Source: Owenia fusiformis (Eukaryota; Annelida; Polychaeta; Sabellida; Oweniidae). From it: a stretch of DNA of 64,000 bases. The notes below the pieces were generated by a model. The model searched no databases and had not been told where the DNA came from. It saw nothing but the letters and a program-made list of their open reading frames with translations. Positions within the stretch are counted from its first letter, which is position 1; each line of letters starts with the position of its first letter. The stretch spans positions 18,554,931 to 18,618,930 of the forward strand of contig CAIIXF020000003.1 in the NCBI GenBank assembly GCA_903813345.2. Direction: 5' to 3'. This document shows positions 26,599-37,627 of this stretch, in pieces. Both the position numbers and the translations under genes were made by a program.

Positions 26599-27697
26599 CA
26601 GGGTGGTACAAAAAATGGGACACTCGTATTTCAAAAATGAATATTGATTTTTTTCTTGATGAAAACATATCATATTATATACCAGTGGATAGGGAATTCA
26701 CTCATCTTTAATTTGGTATATCATAAGTTCAAATTTATTATAATGTCTGTCAACCAGCGTCCATAATATAAATTACGTCATTTTCGCTTCAAAACGGGTT
26801 TTCCAAAACTTGCAAAAACCAAGTTTAATTGTCATCTTTATTTACATATATAAACATACGTTCAATATGTCCAATATTTTGATCAATTGTAGCCCTCAGT
26901 TTTGGCCTTAACTGGTCAATAGCATCATTGATATGCTGTTGAGACAATAAATTTCACATCTCAATAATTCTGTCATCGAGGGGCTGAATAGATGTAAAGG
27001 ATTCATGGTACACCAATTCTGTTAGAACTCCCCATACGTGGTTGTCGCAGTCGCTGGGTGATCGTGTGATCTGGGGAGGGATGAAGGGGGGGATGAACCG
27101 TTATGCACATTTTCTTTTAAACATTTGACAATCACGTGAGATCTATTTCTTTGAGCCCCATTTTGTTGGAAAATGTAGCGATTCGAAAATGAGCTCATTT
27201 CAGGATGGTCCAAAAACAACATAATTGGATCATCCGATGTCAACGTCTGCGACTACCAGGTATTGGGAGAACTAACAGAATTTGTGTACCATGAATACCT
27301 TACATCTATTCAGTCTCTTAAAGACAGAATTGTAGAGAAGCTTAAGTGGAATTCATTGTCTCAACAGGATGTCAATGATGCTTTTACCAGTTTAAGCCAA
27401 AATTGAGGGTTATAATTGATCAAAATGGTGGACATATTGAACATCTGTTTATGTAAATAAAGTTGACAAAAAACTTGCTTTTTGCAAGTTTTTGAAAACC
27501 CGTTTTGAAACGAAAATGACGTCATTTATGTTTTGGACGCTGGTTGACAGACATTATAATAAATTGGAACTAATGATAGACCAAATTAAAGATAGATAAA
27601 TTCCCTATCCACTGGTATATAATATGACATGTTTTCATCAAGAGAATCAATATTTATTTTTGAAATACGAGTGTCCCATTTTTTTTGGACCACCCTG
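26599..27697. mobile_element. CAGGGTGG-ended palindromic mariner derivative
   Basis: Ends CAGGGTGGTACAAAAAATGG and its near-inverse are flanked by TA. Both halves derive from the same transposase 3' region in opposite orientation. The minus strand near 26880-26960 encodes a QQHINDAIDQLRPKLRATID-like stretch, and the plus strand near 27360-27430 encodes a decayed version with stops. A further minus frame (27022-27243) retains an IFQQNGAQ-like motif, similar to the FQQDGAP box of mariner transposases. No intact transposase is present. Confidence 0.8.
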
Positions 27698-27734
27698 TAC
27701 ATATAACATCTAACATACATACATACAATTAAGA

Positions 27735-28895
27735 TTTATGATTTTTCAAAAGTAATTTCTTGTAATCAGTTTTAAATTTATCCCTGCTATTAATTTCTCT
27801 AATTGAGTTTGGAAGTTCATTCCAAATAATTTGACCTGTACGCTTAATGGAATTTTTACCAAATATTGATCTAAAGTTATTAGCTCTAAGATCAAATCTA
27901 TTTCTTGTATCTCTATTATGGATTAAACTGTTTGCAATAAAGTAATCATTATACATGGTTGTAGGACATTCTTTTGGTCTTTTTATACAATTAAATACAA
28001 ACAGAGCAGCATTAAGTTTATATACCTCAAATACATCAAGAAGCTTACAAGGGTTGTCCCAGAAGTAATGCACTATATACTCTAACTTTCTTAAATTTGT
28101 AGAATAATCAAAATGTCTCTAAGGAACATTTACTGAAAATTTCATGGAAAAATATTAATTATTGATAAAGTTGGAGCATATAGTGCATTACTTCTGGGAC
28201 AACCCTCGTATATTTCTTAAAAGGGGGGCAGAATGTGTCTCTCTTGAGCTATTTGAAATAAGTCTCAGAAACTGTTTTTGCATTTTAAAAATTCCCAAAA
28301 AGTTAGTTGTGTTTATTCGTTCTATCTTAATTTGTTGTATCTTTATATTCAGAAGATGGGATTCGTTTTGAGTGATTTTTATGGAATGAAATAACATGAA
28401 TTTAGTTTTGTCTATGTTTAGTGAAAGTTTGTTAACCTTTAACCAGTCATCTAATGTTATGAGGTCATTGTTGATAGAATGAACTAATGACATTAAATCG
28501 TTACCAGAACCAAGTAAATTTGTGTCATCGGCAATTTTTTTTAATTTTAGAGTAGTAATTGCCTTCAAAATGTCATTAATATAAATCAAAAATAAAATTG
28601 GTCCAAAAATTGATCCCTGAGGTACACCACACGATTTTTCTGTAGGGTTTGATACACAACCATCATATTCAGTAATTTGAGATCGATATGATAAGTAACT
28701 AGCAAATTAATTATAAGCAGTACCCCTTATTCCATAAAAATGTAATTTTTCCAACAGAATCTTGTGATTTACGGTGTCGAAAGCTTTTGATAAATCTATA
28801 AATATTGCTATGTTGAATTTTTTATCTATAAGTGAGGAACGAAGTGATTCTAGAAAATTCGATAAAAATGTCCAATGTTGGAAATTGCCTCTAGT
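27735..28895 (-). pseudogene. LINE (non-LTR) reverse transcriptase fragment
   Basis: Reading the minus strand from ~28895, the frame gives [20 protein letters not shown], then an in-frame stop near 28709. It continues with CGVPQGSIFGPILFLIYIND and the catalytic box IADDTNL (the usual FADD), then VNKLSLNIDKTKFM. After FLGI about 100 residues usually present are missing. The end region (LRANNFRSIFGK..IWNELP) resumes after a MITE insertion and stops at 27735. The order and motifs fit a Jockey/CR1-type LINE ORF2. The stop, deletion and insertion show it is dead. The endonuclease domain and 5' part are absent. Confidence 0.85.
28049..28208. mobile_element. 160-bp palindromic MITE, GGGTTGTCCC ends
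   Basis: Termini AGGGTTGTCCCAGAAGTAAT and its inverse enclose an almost fully self-complementary element. It interrupts the LINE reverse-transcriptase fragment, so it inserted later. A half copy lies at 6241-6330. Confidence 0.85.
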
Positions 28896-28918
28896 TTATG
28901 AGTGCTAAATCTAATAAC

Positions 28919-28988
28919 AAATAGTATAGGGTAGAGTGTTCAAATCACGGGTCAAAATTATTATCAAAAACTTGTGTGGGGTACTATC
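28919..28988 (-). repeat. Right arm of the ~5-kb-spaced inverted repeat
   Basis: This is the inverse of 23912-23980 (AGTATAGGGTAGAGTGTTCA ... AACTTGTGTGGGGTACT). It lies directly downstream of the stop codon of the PAN-like membrane-protein gene at 29004. Confidence 0.7.
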
Positions 28989-29003
28989 TACATATACATA
29001 TTA

Positions 29004-31011
29004 TTAATTTGGATTCACATATCCCTGCCGCATAGAATCGGGCTTCCGATCCACAATACAGTATTTGATCATACTGATAAGCACTACAATGCCAATTACA
29101 ATTGTTTGAACAATCGCCTGCACTTTAATTGTAAAAGTGTTTCTGTCTATTCTGTCTATGACTTTATCCATCTGTTCATTAAATGTCGATTTCCTTATTA
29201 ATAGATCAGTCTTGCTGTCAATATTTACAATTGTTTCTTTCATCTGTTCATTAAATTTTGATACAGACGTGTCCACATCTGAATGATGTTCTTTTTTTAT
29301 TTCGTAAAATTCGTAAATATCGTAACCCGTCGTCAACATAAGTTCGGACAATTTAAAATCGTATTCCCCATTGCTAAGCTTGCTACAGTTCCTCAGATCA
29401 CAAATAACAAGGGACGCATTGCTAAAGTAATTGATGACGTTGTAGTTCTTTTCGTATGCATATATCATACATTGTCTCAAGTCTCTAACAATGTTAACAC
29501 GTTCACTATCGTCGCAGTTAGACATTTTACACTGTCCCTTCAAATATCGTACTCTGAATGTGGATTTTCCGGTGTCAAAGACTGGTATGCCAGGATATGG
29601 TATGTTGAGCCATCTTGTTGGTTTCTCCTTTCCGAAGCAATATTTACCATTATCATAATATTTCCAATCTGTACCTTCAGCATTGACGTTACAAACATAA
29701 GCGGTAATCTTTGCAAAGTCGGGGTGACGTTGAAATGTGTTATACCCAGAACGACACAGCGATGGAGGATTGTGATCGTCCTCAACAAGATTATCTGGAA
29801 ACATTCCCCATGTCGAGCACTGGGGCACTTGAACGGACATCTGGATAGAGTCATTCCAGAATGCAGATTTACAAGATCTTAGAGTACTGGTACTATGGGA
29901 GAGTCTGTACGTATTAACAGTAGTATTTACATATTCGTCACTCATTTTTTCAATTTCGAAATTGATATCTCCCAAACTCTCATTCCATCTACAGTGCAAA
30001 CTTTCACATTTTGCAACACGATGTTGTACTTTGTAAAAGTTTAAGGCATTTGCCTTGTCATCACAAGCCTTTTCCATACATCTTTTAAGATCGTCTGTGG
30101 ACATAGTGGACGATGCAATTAGGATACATTTACTTTTCAAGCCTTTGGATCTGTTCCACGACCTCTTTACAAAATAGGAATTGTAACACTGCGGAATATA
30201 GGAATGAGGAAGCGCATATGTCTGACCAGTATGTCGTTTCTCCGGTAGTTGTACCCAATTGTATGCCCAGTCCTTATTTTTCTTATTCGATTCGCATTTA
30301 AATGCAATACATTTCTGCCATGCTTCGTAGTATACGACAGTGGCATTTGAGTCGCATGCGTTGGACAAACAAAAATCGAGCGATCTAACACTTTTACCTT
30401 CGAATATAAAGACTCGCTTGCCTGAACATGTTGGACGCCCAATTGATTTAGATGCATCACTTCGTCTCACCATAAGGTAATCGCCTACAAATATGTGTCT
30501 TGATTTATTTAATAAATGTAGTTTACAGAATGTAAGAAGCTTGTTGCAATTGGTAAGACATTGTAAAATTTTGCGATTCGAGCATGCACCATTTATTTTA
30601 TAATAGAATAATAAATAAAAAGGTCTATGAGATATTATCAATGGTGAAGTTATTGAAGAATTTACAATTGGGAGTTTCAGTACATGTCAAGCAGTTTTTG
30701 CTCAAATTCCACATATGCAGCATGTATGTTTCCTTTTATAAGCTATGAATTTTGGGAAAAATTTGACAAAATTATTCCCTACACTAGATGATTGCATTCA
30801 AGGTATTATAACTGTGAGTAACAGACCAGACCTAATTAAATCAAGAGAAATATTTGAAAAATGATATGTGAGGTAAATAAGTAAATGTTTTGTTATCTGA
30901 ATAAACAAACAGATACATTTAATACATATTTTAACAGAAATACTTACAAGACTTTGTATCCGCATTTGCGAACTGGAAAAGAAATACCACCGTTAAAATT
31001 CTGAGCTCCAT
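29004..31011 (-). CDS. Cys-rich type I membrane protein with PAN/apple-like repeats
   Basis: Two exons, 31011-30948 (signal peptide, phase 1) and 30484-29004, join in frame to give 514 residues. The junction was picked because the acceptor TTTGTAG at 30485 restores phase; its pyrimidine tract is weak. Residues 1-17 (MELRILTVVFLFQFANA) are a signal peptide. The ectodomain has at least three Cys-rich modules with the pattern (S/D)LxxCxxxACDxxAxxxxF/Y...C...C, for example VRSLDFCLSNACDSNA, DLKRCMEKACDDKANALNFY and LRQCMIYAYEKNYNVINYF. These resemble PAN/apple-type domains; the assignment is by pattern only. A short duplicated stalk (STFNEQMDK / SKFNEQMKE) precedes one membrane helix (~473-494) and a ~20-residue tail. 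A cell-surface binding role is inferred. No stops or frameshifts were seen. Confidence 0.72.
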
Positions 31012-31014
31012 GTT

Positions 31015-31905
31015 GGCGAACTGCATCTTTATCATCAAGGCTTTCTTAACAAACAAATTTTCTGTCAACGTAATTTTATGTGGCATATTCGTGCAACAAT
31101 TTCGTTTCGTTTTGTTAGTAAACAAATCAGTCACAATAAACTACTTATGCTTTAAATTATGTTTTCTCGAGAATTATTTATTAGTAGAAGGTACTTATCA
31201 AGTGCATTTTGTTTGATAGCTATTACAAAACAAGTAATAAGTCAATATTATCTAAATTTATTGTGTACCTTTTCTAACTAGATACATACACCGGATTCTA
31301 GGGGAGACTTGGGCAAAACGGGACACGGGCAAAAACTGTACTGTATTGCCCCGAGATTCCCCGTTCACCCCAGGTTTCCCAAACCCCCATTTGCTACAAG
31401 AATACTTAGTCTTTAAAGGCGAGATCATATCATTTTTCAAATATAAGTTGTAATGTCGAGTGAGCACTCATTTCTTGTAAAATACTGAAAAATGTTCGGT
31501 TTTGAATCAGTCTTTCCTACATCAGATCCCAACAGTCGTGCTAGGATATACCAGAAGTAAATAGACAATAAAACGATGTGCAATGTGCATTGCTTTGATT
31601 GTGTCACCAGAGGTCATTTTGGTGTAACATTGTAATGTAGATCTAGTGCAAAATGTAAAAATCTGTATTTTTCCCGCAAATACTGTATACACGTTCGGTA
31701 ATTCCAATTACCAAAAAAGAAAATTAACATGAAAAGGTATGATATGACCCCTAAATATTCTTAAATTGAAACATTTTTTGTCAAGACTTTACCAGCTTGC
31801 AAGATCTAATTCTATCTTTAAGGTTTATATATACTTAGCTTAAAGTAGACACAATATGGCTGGACCAGGGTGTTTCTGAATTTTACTTTGATTTTATTCT
31901 AAAAC
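31015..31905. other. Upstream flank of the PAN-like gene, no gene seen
   Basis: AT-rich sequence with only short chance frames. It should contain the promoter of the minus-strand gene starting at 31011, but I could not identify a convincing TATA box or initiator. Confidence 0.4.
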
Positions 31906-31911
31906 AATATA

Positions 31912-34762
31912 CAGGGTGGGCCAAAAAACGTCCACATTTTTGTTTTTGTAATATCTTTGCTGATATGTTGGAAATATCCATTAATTATATATCATTGGTA
32001 AGATAATTTAATTTTCAACAAAATGCTGTATGATTCATACACAAATGAATGGCTATTGGTAACTCCATGGTATTTTTTGTATCATGAGGTAGTAACAGTC
32101 GAAAACAACATTTTCTCTATGTTTTGAGCTTATTGCATAATATGGCATTACTTAACACTTTTAGGCTTTAACATAAGACAAATTATTAGAGTAGGGTTTT
32201 ATTGTTTTTAAATCATTTTTTAGCTCTAAAATAATCATGGAACAAATTTTTATGCATCGTATTTGTTATAAAGTTAGATACATTGATATTTGCTTCCAAT
32301 GCGTTTTGCAAAGAAATTCAGTCGAAATTTTGCCATAACCCATGATATGCATGGAATAAATTTCCCTTATTTCCCCTTCTTGTGTCTATAATTTTGTTGT
32401 CTGCCATTTAAAATGTACAACATCATTATAATCCATTTCATGATAATTCTAGGCTTATACAGGCATTATGTCTTGAAAATGAGTAAATATTCAATTATTT
32501 GACACAGCGAGACTTATTACATTACTACATTATTTAGGCTATATTCCCAATAGCTATCAAATTGGTAAAATAGCTTTATAATATTGCATTTGTAAATCTT
32601 TTTTTTCATTTGATACATAAATCAGCAATTTTGACCTTCCATAATTAGAATTATTTCCCCAAAGCTGACATATGGGTTATATCTGTCTGGTCAGTTCTTA
32701 GCATTATGTGTTCAGCAATTGGTAAATGCTCAGTTATATTGAATGAATTAAACATAGATGTTGGCTAGATCGTTTTGCAGTAGGATCGCATAGGCTCAAA
32801 GAATAAATCAGAAGATGAGACACCAAATTGGAAAATTTCAAAAAAGTGACAACCCTTCAAAACGTTCCTTATACAAAATGGTACCTGCTTCCCCGTGACA
32901 GATTTTGCACTTAATTTATAGCTGAGATCTTCATCTTTCTATTTTTACTTGTTTGGTTCGATTGGATAACCTATGGACGCAGTAATTTGACTTTTAATAC
33001 GGCAAATATTTTTCACTTGATCCGGGTTCTTGTTTGTCCAAATATCATTGTAATTCTGACGTCACATCTTTGTAATCACAGGAGCACCATTCAGATGTGG
33101 ACAGACAAGAGCCCGGAGATGAAATATCAATGTTTTGGCCTCTTATAAACGTAGTATTTTTTTATTTTTATTTTTTTTATTTCATTAAAACATAATAACA
33201 TTTTTACATATTCGTGGTCATGACACCTACATAGGTATATAATTGACCACATTTAAAATCATTAATCTAAAATGTTCAAGTCCTTGAAAGTTTAACACAA
33301 CATGACACTAGGTGAACCATAATTTGTCTCATGAATTAAAAACATTGGTAAAAAATAATGTACAATAAACAGGATGGAATCACCTTACGTTATTGCTTGA
33401 ATAACGTGATAAATTAGTGATAAAAAAGTTAAAGAATAACAATACGCTTTGAATGAGGTATGATTTGTCTCATATTTTTCAGAAATGGCTGCACAATCGT
33501 CATTTTAAAATTTCGAAATTTTTTTGGCGTCTCATCTGGAGGAATATTTATTGAGCTACTTATCCTACTACAAGAGAATATGGCCAGGATCTATGGAATT
33601 ATATATATATTTTTTCAATTATATAATCACGCGGTAGTATCTCTTCGGGACGTATCGAAACCACTCCGTCCCGAAAAACCGTTAATTTGAATTTAAAACC
33701 TACCCCAGTGTTTGAAAATCAAGGATTGTGAGTCTCACACTTCACAGTTTTTCTTCAAACTTGTTCCGTACAAAGCTTCACAGAAATACCTTTCAGTCGA
33801 TACATTGTTTTCGTGTACAAAGTACCTCGTTTTAGCGGCGTTTTGGTCCCCAGCTGTGAGATAAAGCAGATTTTCATAACTTTCAACTGTAAGTCAAGTT
33901 ATCTCGCCAGTTTTTTACCCATTCTCGCCCATATTTTCAGAATTGACTCCCATTACAACCTTCCATCGCTACGTCTTGATTTTTGGGCATCAAACGCAGC
34001 AGTTTCTAAATAATCCACACATCTCTTCAAATTTGACCAATACGTCCCGTCATCTTCCACTACGCCCCGCCGAGTCTATCACTATACACGTAGAGTTGCA
34101 TTCTAAAACAATTTGTCCATCGATGTGTCCGTTTGTAGGTTGCCATTGTCGATTCTAAATACCAATCGGATTGTGTTTTAGGATTTACCCATTCTTGTCC
34201 ATTTTCAATATACCTATAATAGGGTGGTCCAAAATCGGCGGGGCGTAGTGGAAGGTGACGGGACGTATTAGTCAAATTTTAAGAGATGTGTGGATGATTT
34301 AGAAACTGCTGCGTTTGATGCCCAAAAATCAAAACGTAGCGATGGAAGGTTGTAATGGGAGTCCATTCTGAAATCATGAGCGAGAATGGGTAAAAGACTG
34401 GCGAGATAACTTGACTTACAGTTGAAAGTTATGAAAATTTGCTTTATCTCGCAGCTGGGGACCAAAACGCCGCTAAAACGAGGTACTTTGTACACGAAAA
34501 CAATGTATCGACTGAAAGGTATTTCTGTGAAGCTTTGTACGGAACAAGTTTGAAGAAAAACTGTGAAGTGTGAGACTCACAATCCTTGATTTTCAAACAC
34601 TGGGGTAGGTTTTAAATTCAAATTAACGGTTTTTCGGGACGGAGTGGTTTCGATACGTCCCGAAGAGATACTACCGCGTGATAATTATGATTTATACATT
34701 TGTTTGTAATATCAACAATGCTGTAGTAAAAACAAAAATGTGGACTTTTTTGGCCCACCCTG
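31912..34762. mobile_element. 2.85-kb element with CAGGGTGGGCC ends
   Basis: Termini CAGGGTGGGCCAAAAAACGT and the inverse (TTTTTTGGCCCACCCTG) are flanked by TA on both sides (31910-31911, 34763-34764). The inverted ends extend roughly 35 bases (CCACATTTTTGTTTTT). No transposase frame was recognised inside. The right third is occupied by a younger fold-back element (33620-34690), so the original was about 1.8 kb. Confidence 0.8.
33620..34690. mobile_element. Fold-back element with ~455-bp near-perfect arms
   Basis: The segment 33620-34073 and the inverse of 34235-34690 are nearly identical, differing at only a few bases. They are separated by a ~160-bp spacer. Outer ends read ATAATCACGCGGTAGTATC and its inverse. 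Arms contain CCCGCCGA / TCGGCGGGG at the inner edge. Frames inside are mirror images and not genes. The high arm identity indicates recent insertion or arm homogenisation. Confidence 0.9.
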
Positions 34763-35136
34763 TACATTACTTCTGACTTCCAACCAATTAATTTTTTTAT
34801 TCACATCGTTTACATGTAGGATTACAATGGTCATAATTAAATAAAAAAATTGGTGCGATAGGAAAGGACTTGGTATTGTATGGCAAATGATTGTAGTCAG
34901 ACATATATTTGACCACGAGTATATTTTTTACCATAGAATAGAAGGATTTCTTCAATTCCATCCTACAATGACAAAACTGTACCACCTGTCTCAGTTAAAT
35001 TCCTAAAATACGCAATCTGATAAGATGGATAAAAATTGATGAACCCATTTAAGTCAAAGAATGTTGTGGCTTTAAAGCAGTTAGTTTTTATATTATACAC
35101 ATGTCACCGTCTATCATTTGTTACAGACTCCAACCA

Positions 35137-36900
35137 CCGAACACCAACCACTGAACACCACAAAAGGTTGGAGACTATAACTATGCAAAATTTCACTACC
35201 TACCATTTGTTACAGACGCCAACCGCAAAATGCTGAACACCGAACACCAATGAATGCCAAACACCAACCACTTAACACTTTGCACAAAAATTAGGATATT
35301 ATCAAAATATGTCACCGCTTCTGGCGGTGACATAACTAACCTTTACCCTACGTTCACACCAAATTAGTTCTCACTATGTTCTCGACGGGGTTAAACTGTG
35401 CACGAACAGATTTGACGTACTAAGAATCCACTAAGAACCATTTGGAATCTGTTTTCAAACTTCATGAAACTACTCGAACGAGTAGGTCCTCCAGAACTTA
35501 GAGGATGATCAAAATTTTCTGGTGATCGTCACGTTCTGCAATCAGAACGAGTGACAACGTACTTAAGACGACCTGGGCGCACTGGGGACACACTACGAAC
35601 GGAAGTGGCGTACTTCAATCCTACAAGGGACGTATTACGACGTTGTGTAGTCAGGCGTAAATTGCAGCCGTGGGTATATGGCTGGCCATCTGAACCAATG
35701 TATCGTCATACTTTTAACGCCGTAAAAACGATTTTATACGCCGTAAAGAATTACTTTTAACGCCGTTAAAAACGATTTTGTACGCCGTCAAAATTGATTA
35801 TTTACGGCGTCAAAAATAATTATGTACGCGTAAAAAGTCATTTTGAACGGCGTCAAAAATAATTTTTAACGCCGTAAAAACGATTTTATACGCCGTAAAG
35901 AATTACTTTTTACGCCGTTAAAAATGATTTTGTACGCCGTCAAAACCGATTTTTACGCCGTTAAAAATGATTTTGTACGCCGTCAAGACCGATTTTTACG
36001 CCGTTAAAAATTATTTTTCCGAACACCAACCACTGAACACCACAAAAGATTGGAGACTATAACTATGCAAAATTTCACTACCTACCATTTGTTACAGACG
36101 CCAACCGCAAAATGCTGAACACCGAACACCAATGAATGCCAAACACCAACCACTTAACACTTTGCACAAAAATTAGGATATTATCAAAATATGTCACCGC
36201 TTCTGGCGGTGACATAACTAACCTTTACCCTACGTTCACACCAAATTAGTTCTCACTATGTTCTCGACGGGGTTAAACTGTGCACGAACAGATTTGACGT
36301 ACTAAGAATCCACTAAGAACCATTTGGAATCTGTTTTCAAACTTCATGAAACTACTCGAACGAGTAGGTCCTCCAGAACTTAGAGGATGATCAAAATTTT
36401 CTGGTGATCGTCACGTTCTGCAATCAGAACGAGTGACAACGTACTTAAGACGACCTGGGCGCACTGGGGACACACTACGAACGGAAGTGGCGTACTTCAA
36501 TCCTACAAGGGACGTATTACGACGTTGTGTAGTCAGGCGTAAATTGCAGCCGTGGGTATATGGCTGGCCATCTGGACCAATGTATCGTCATACTTTTAAC
36601 GCCGTAAAAACGATTTTATACGCCGTAAAGAATTACTTTTAACGCCGTTAAAAACGATTTTGTACGCCGTCAAAATTGATTATTTACGGCGTCAAAAATA
36701 ATTATGTACGCGTAAAAACACATTTTGAACGGCGTCAAAAATAATTTTTAACGCCGTAAAAACGATTTTATACGCCGTAAAGAATTACTTTTTACGCCGT
36801 TAAAAATGATTTTGTACGCCGTCAAAACCGATTTTTACGCCGTTAAAAATGATTTTGTACGCCGTCAAGACCGATTTTTACGCCGTTAAAAATTATTTTG
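35137..36900 (+). repeat. 882-bp tandem duplication
   Basis: 35137-36018 and 36019-36900 are nearly identical head-to-tail copies with only a handful of differences, for example AAAAGG/AAAAGA near the start and GAACCAATG/GGACCAATG. Each unit holds an AACACCAACCACTGAACACC-type simple repeat, a hairpin (GTCACCGCTTCTGGCGGTGAC), a CCTACGTTCACACCAAATTA block and an ACGCCGT minisatellite. Matching 69-codon frames at 35551 and 36433 are duplicates and unlikely to be genes. Confidence 0.9.
35312..35338 (+). other. Hairpin followed by CTAA (Helitron-like 3' end candidate)
   Basis: GTCACCGCTTCTGGCGGTGAC forms a tight stem-loop followed by ATAACTAA. A terminal hairpin shortly before CTRR is the mark of Helitron 3' ends. 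It recurs 882 bp downstream, and a relative lies at 54081-54102. There is no Rep/helicase nearby, so this would be a non-autonomous end at best. Confidence 0.3.
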
Positions 36901-37545
36901 TACGGCGTCAAAATTGATTTTTACGCCGTTAAAAATTATAGCTGGCAGCCAATTAAAACCAGCGTTACAATCTGGTATTCATTGAACAAACGAACGTGTA
37001 TGTTCGACTTACCGACTGATTGATATAAATACAAAACCCTATTTTTCTGTTACATGTCACATTTATCATTTGTATTGGAATTTTTATTTGCCAGACGCAT
37101 TTGGTTGTATGGAAGACTACAACTATCATATAACAACCGGGAATTTGATATACATCGAGTTTTCATTGTTTAAATATTTTTTCGCAAATGATGAACAATG
37201 TTCTGTACGTTCGCAATTTCGAAAGGCGTAAAAAATCAGTTTTGACGGCGTAAAAACAATTTTTAACGGCGTAAAAAATAATTTTTAACGGCGTAAAAAA
37301 TAATTTTTAACGACGTAAAAAATAATTATTAACGGCGTAAAAAATAATTTTTAACGGCGTAAAAAGTAATTTTTAACGGCGTAAAAAGTAATTATTTACG
37401 GCGTTAAAAATTATTTTTGACGCCGTTCAAAGTGAATTTGAACGGCGTACAAAATCGTTTTTAACGGCGTAAAAGTAATTCTTTACGGCGTATAAAATCG
37501 TTTTTACGGCGTTAAAAGTAGATTTTACGGCGTTAAAAGTATGAC
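35715..37545. repeat. ACGCCGT minisatellite blocks in opposite orientations
   Basis: Units of roughly 20-23 bp (ACGCCGTNAAAAANNATTTTNT) fill 35715-36016 and 36597-36945. The same unit runs inverted (GGCGTAAAAAATAATTTTTAAC) through 37225-37545. The spaced CpG-containing heptamer is conserved while the AT-rich linker varies. Confidence 0.85.
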
Positions 37546-37627
37546 GATACATTGGTCCAGATGGCCAGCCATAGTGGGTACCCCAATCAGGAAAATAGGG
37601 GATTGTAAATGCGTCCTGCACGGATTA

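Noticed and set aside
29283-29882. 199-codon plus-strand frame
   Set aside because: It is the antisense shadow of the PAN-like membrane-protein exon, which has the better coding features.
33813-34495. Frames beginning MYKVPRFSGVLVPS on both strands
   Set aside because: They are mirror images produced by the fold-back arms, with no splice or domain support.
35551-36642. Duplicate 69-codon frames as a tandem gene pair
   Set aside because: They lie inside the non-coding repeat, run into minisatellite, and owe their similarity to the 882-bp DNA duplication.
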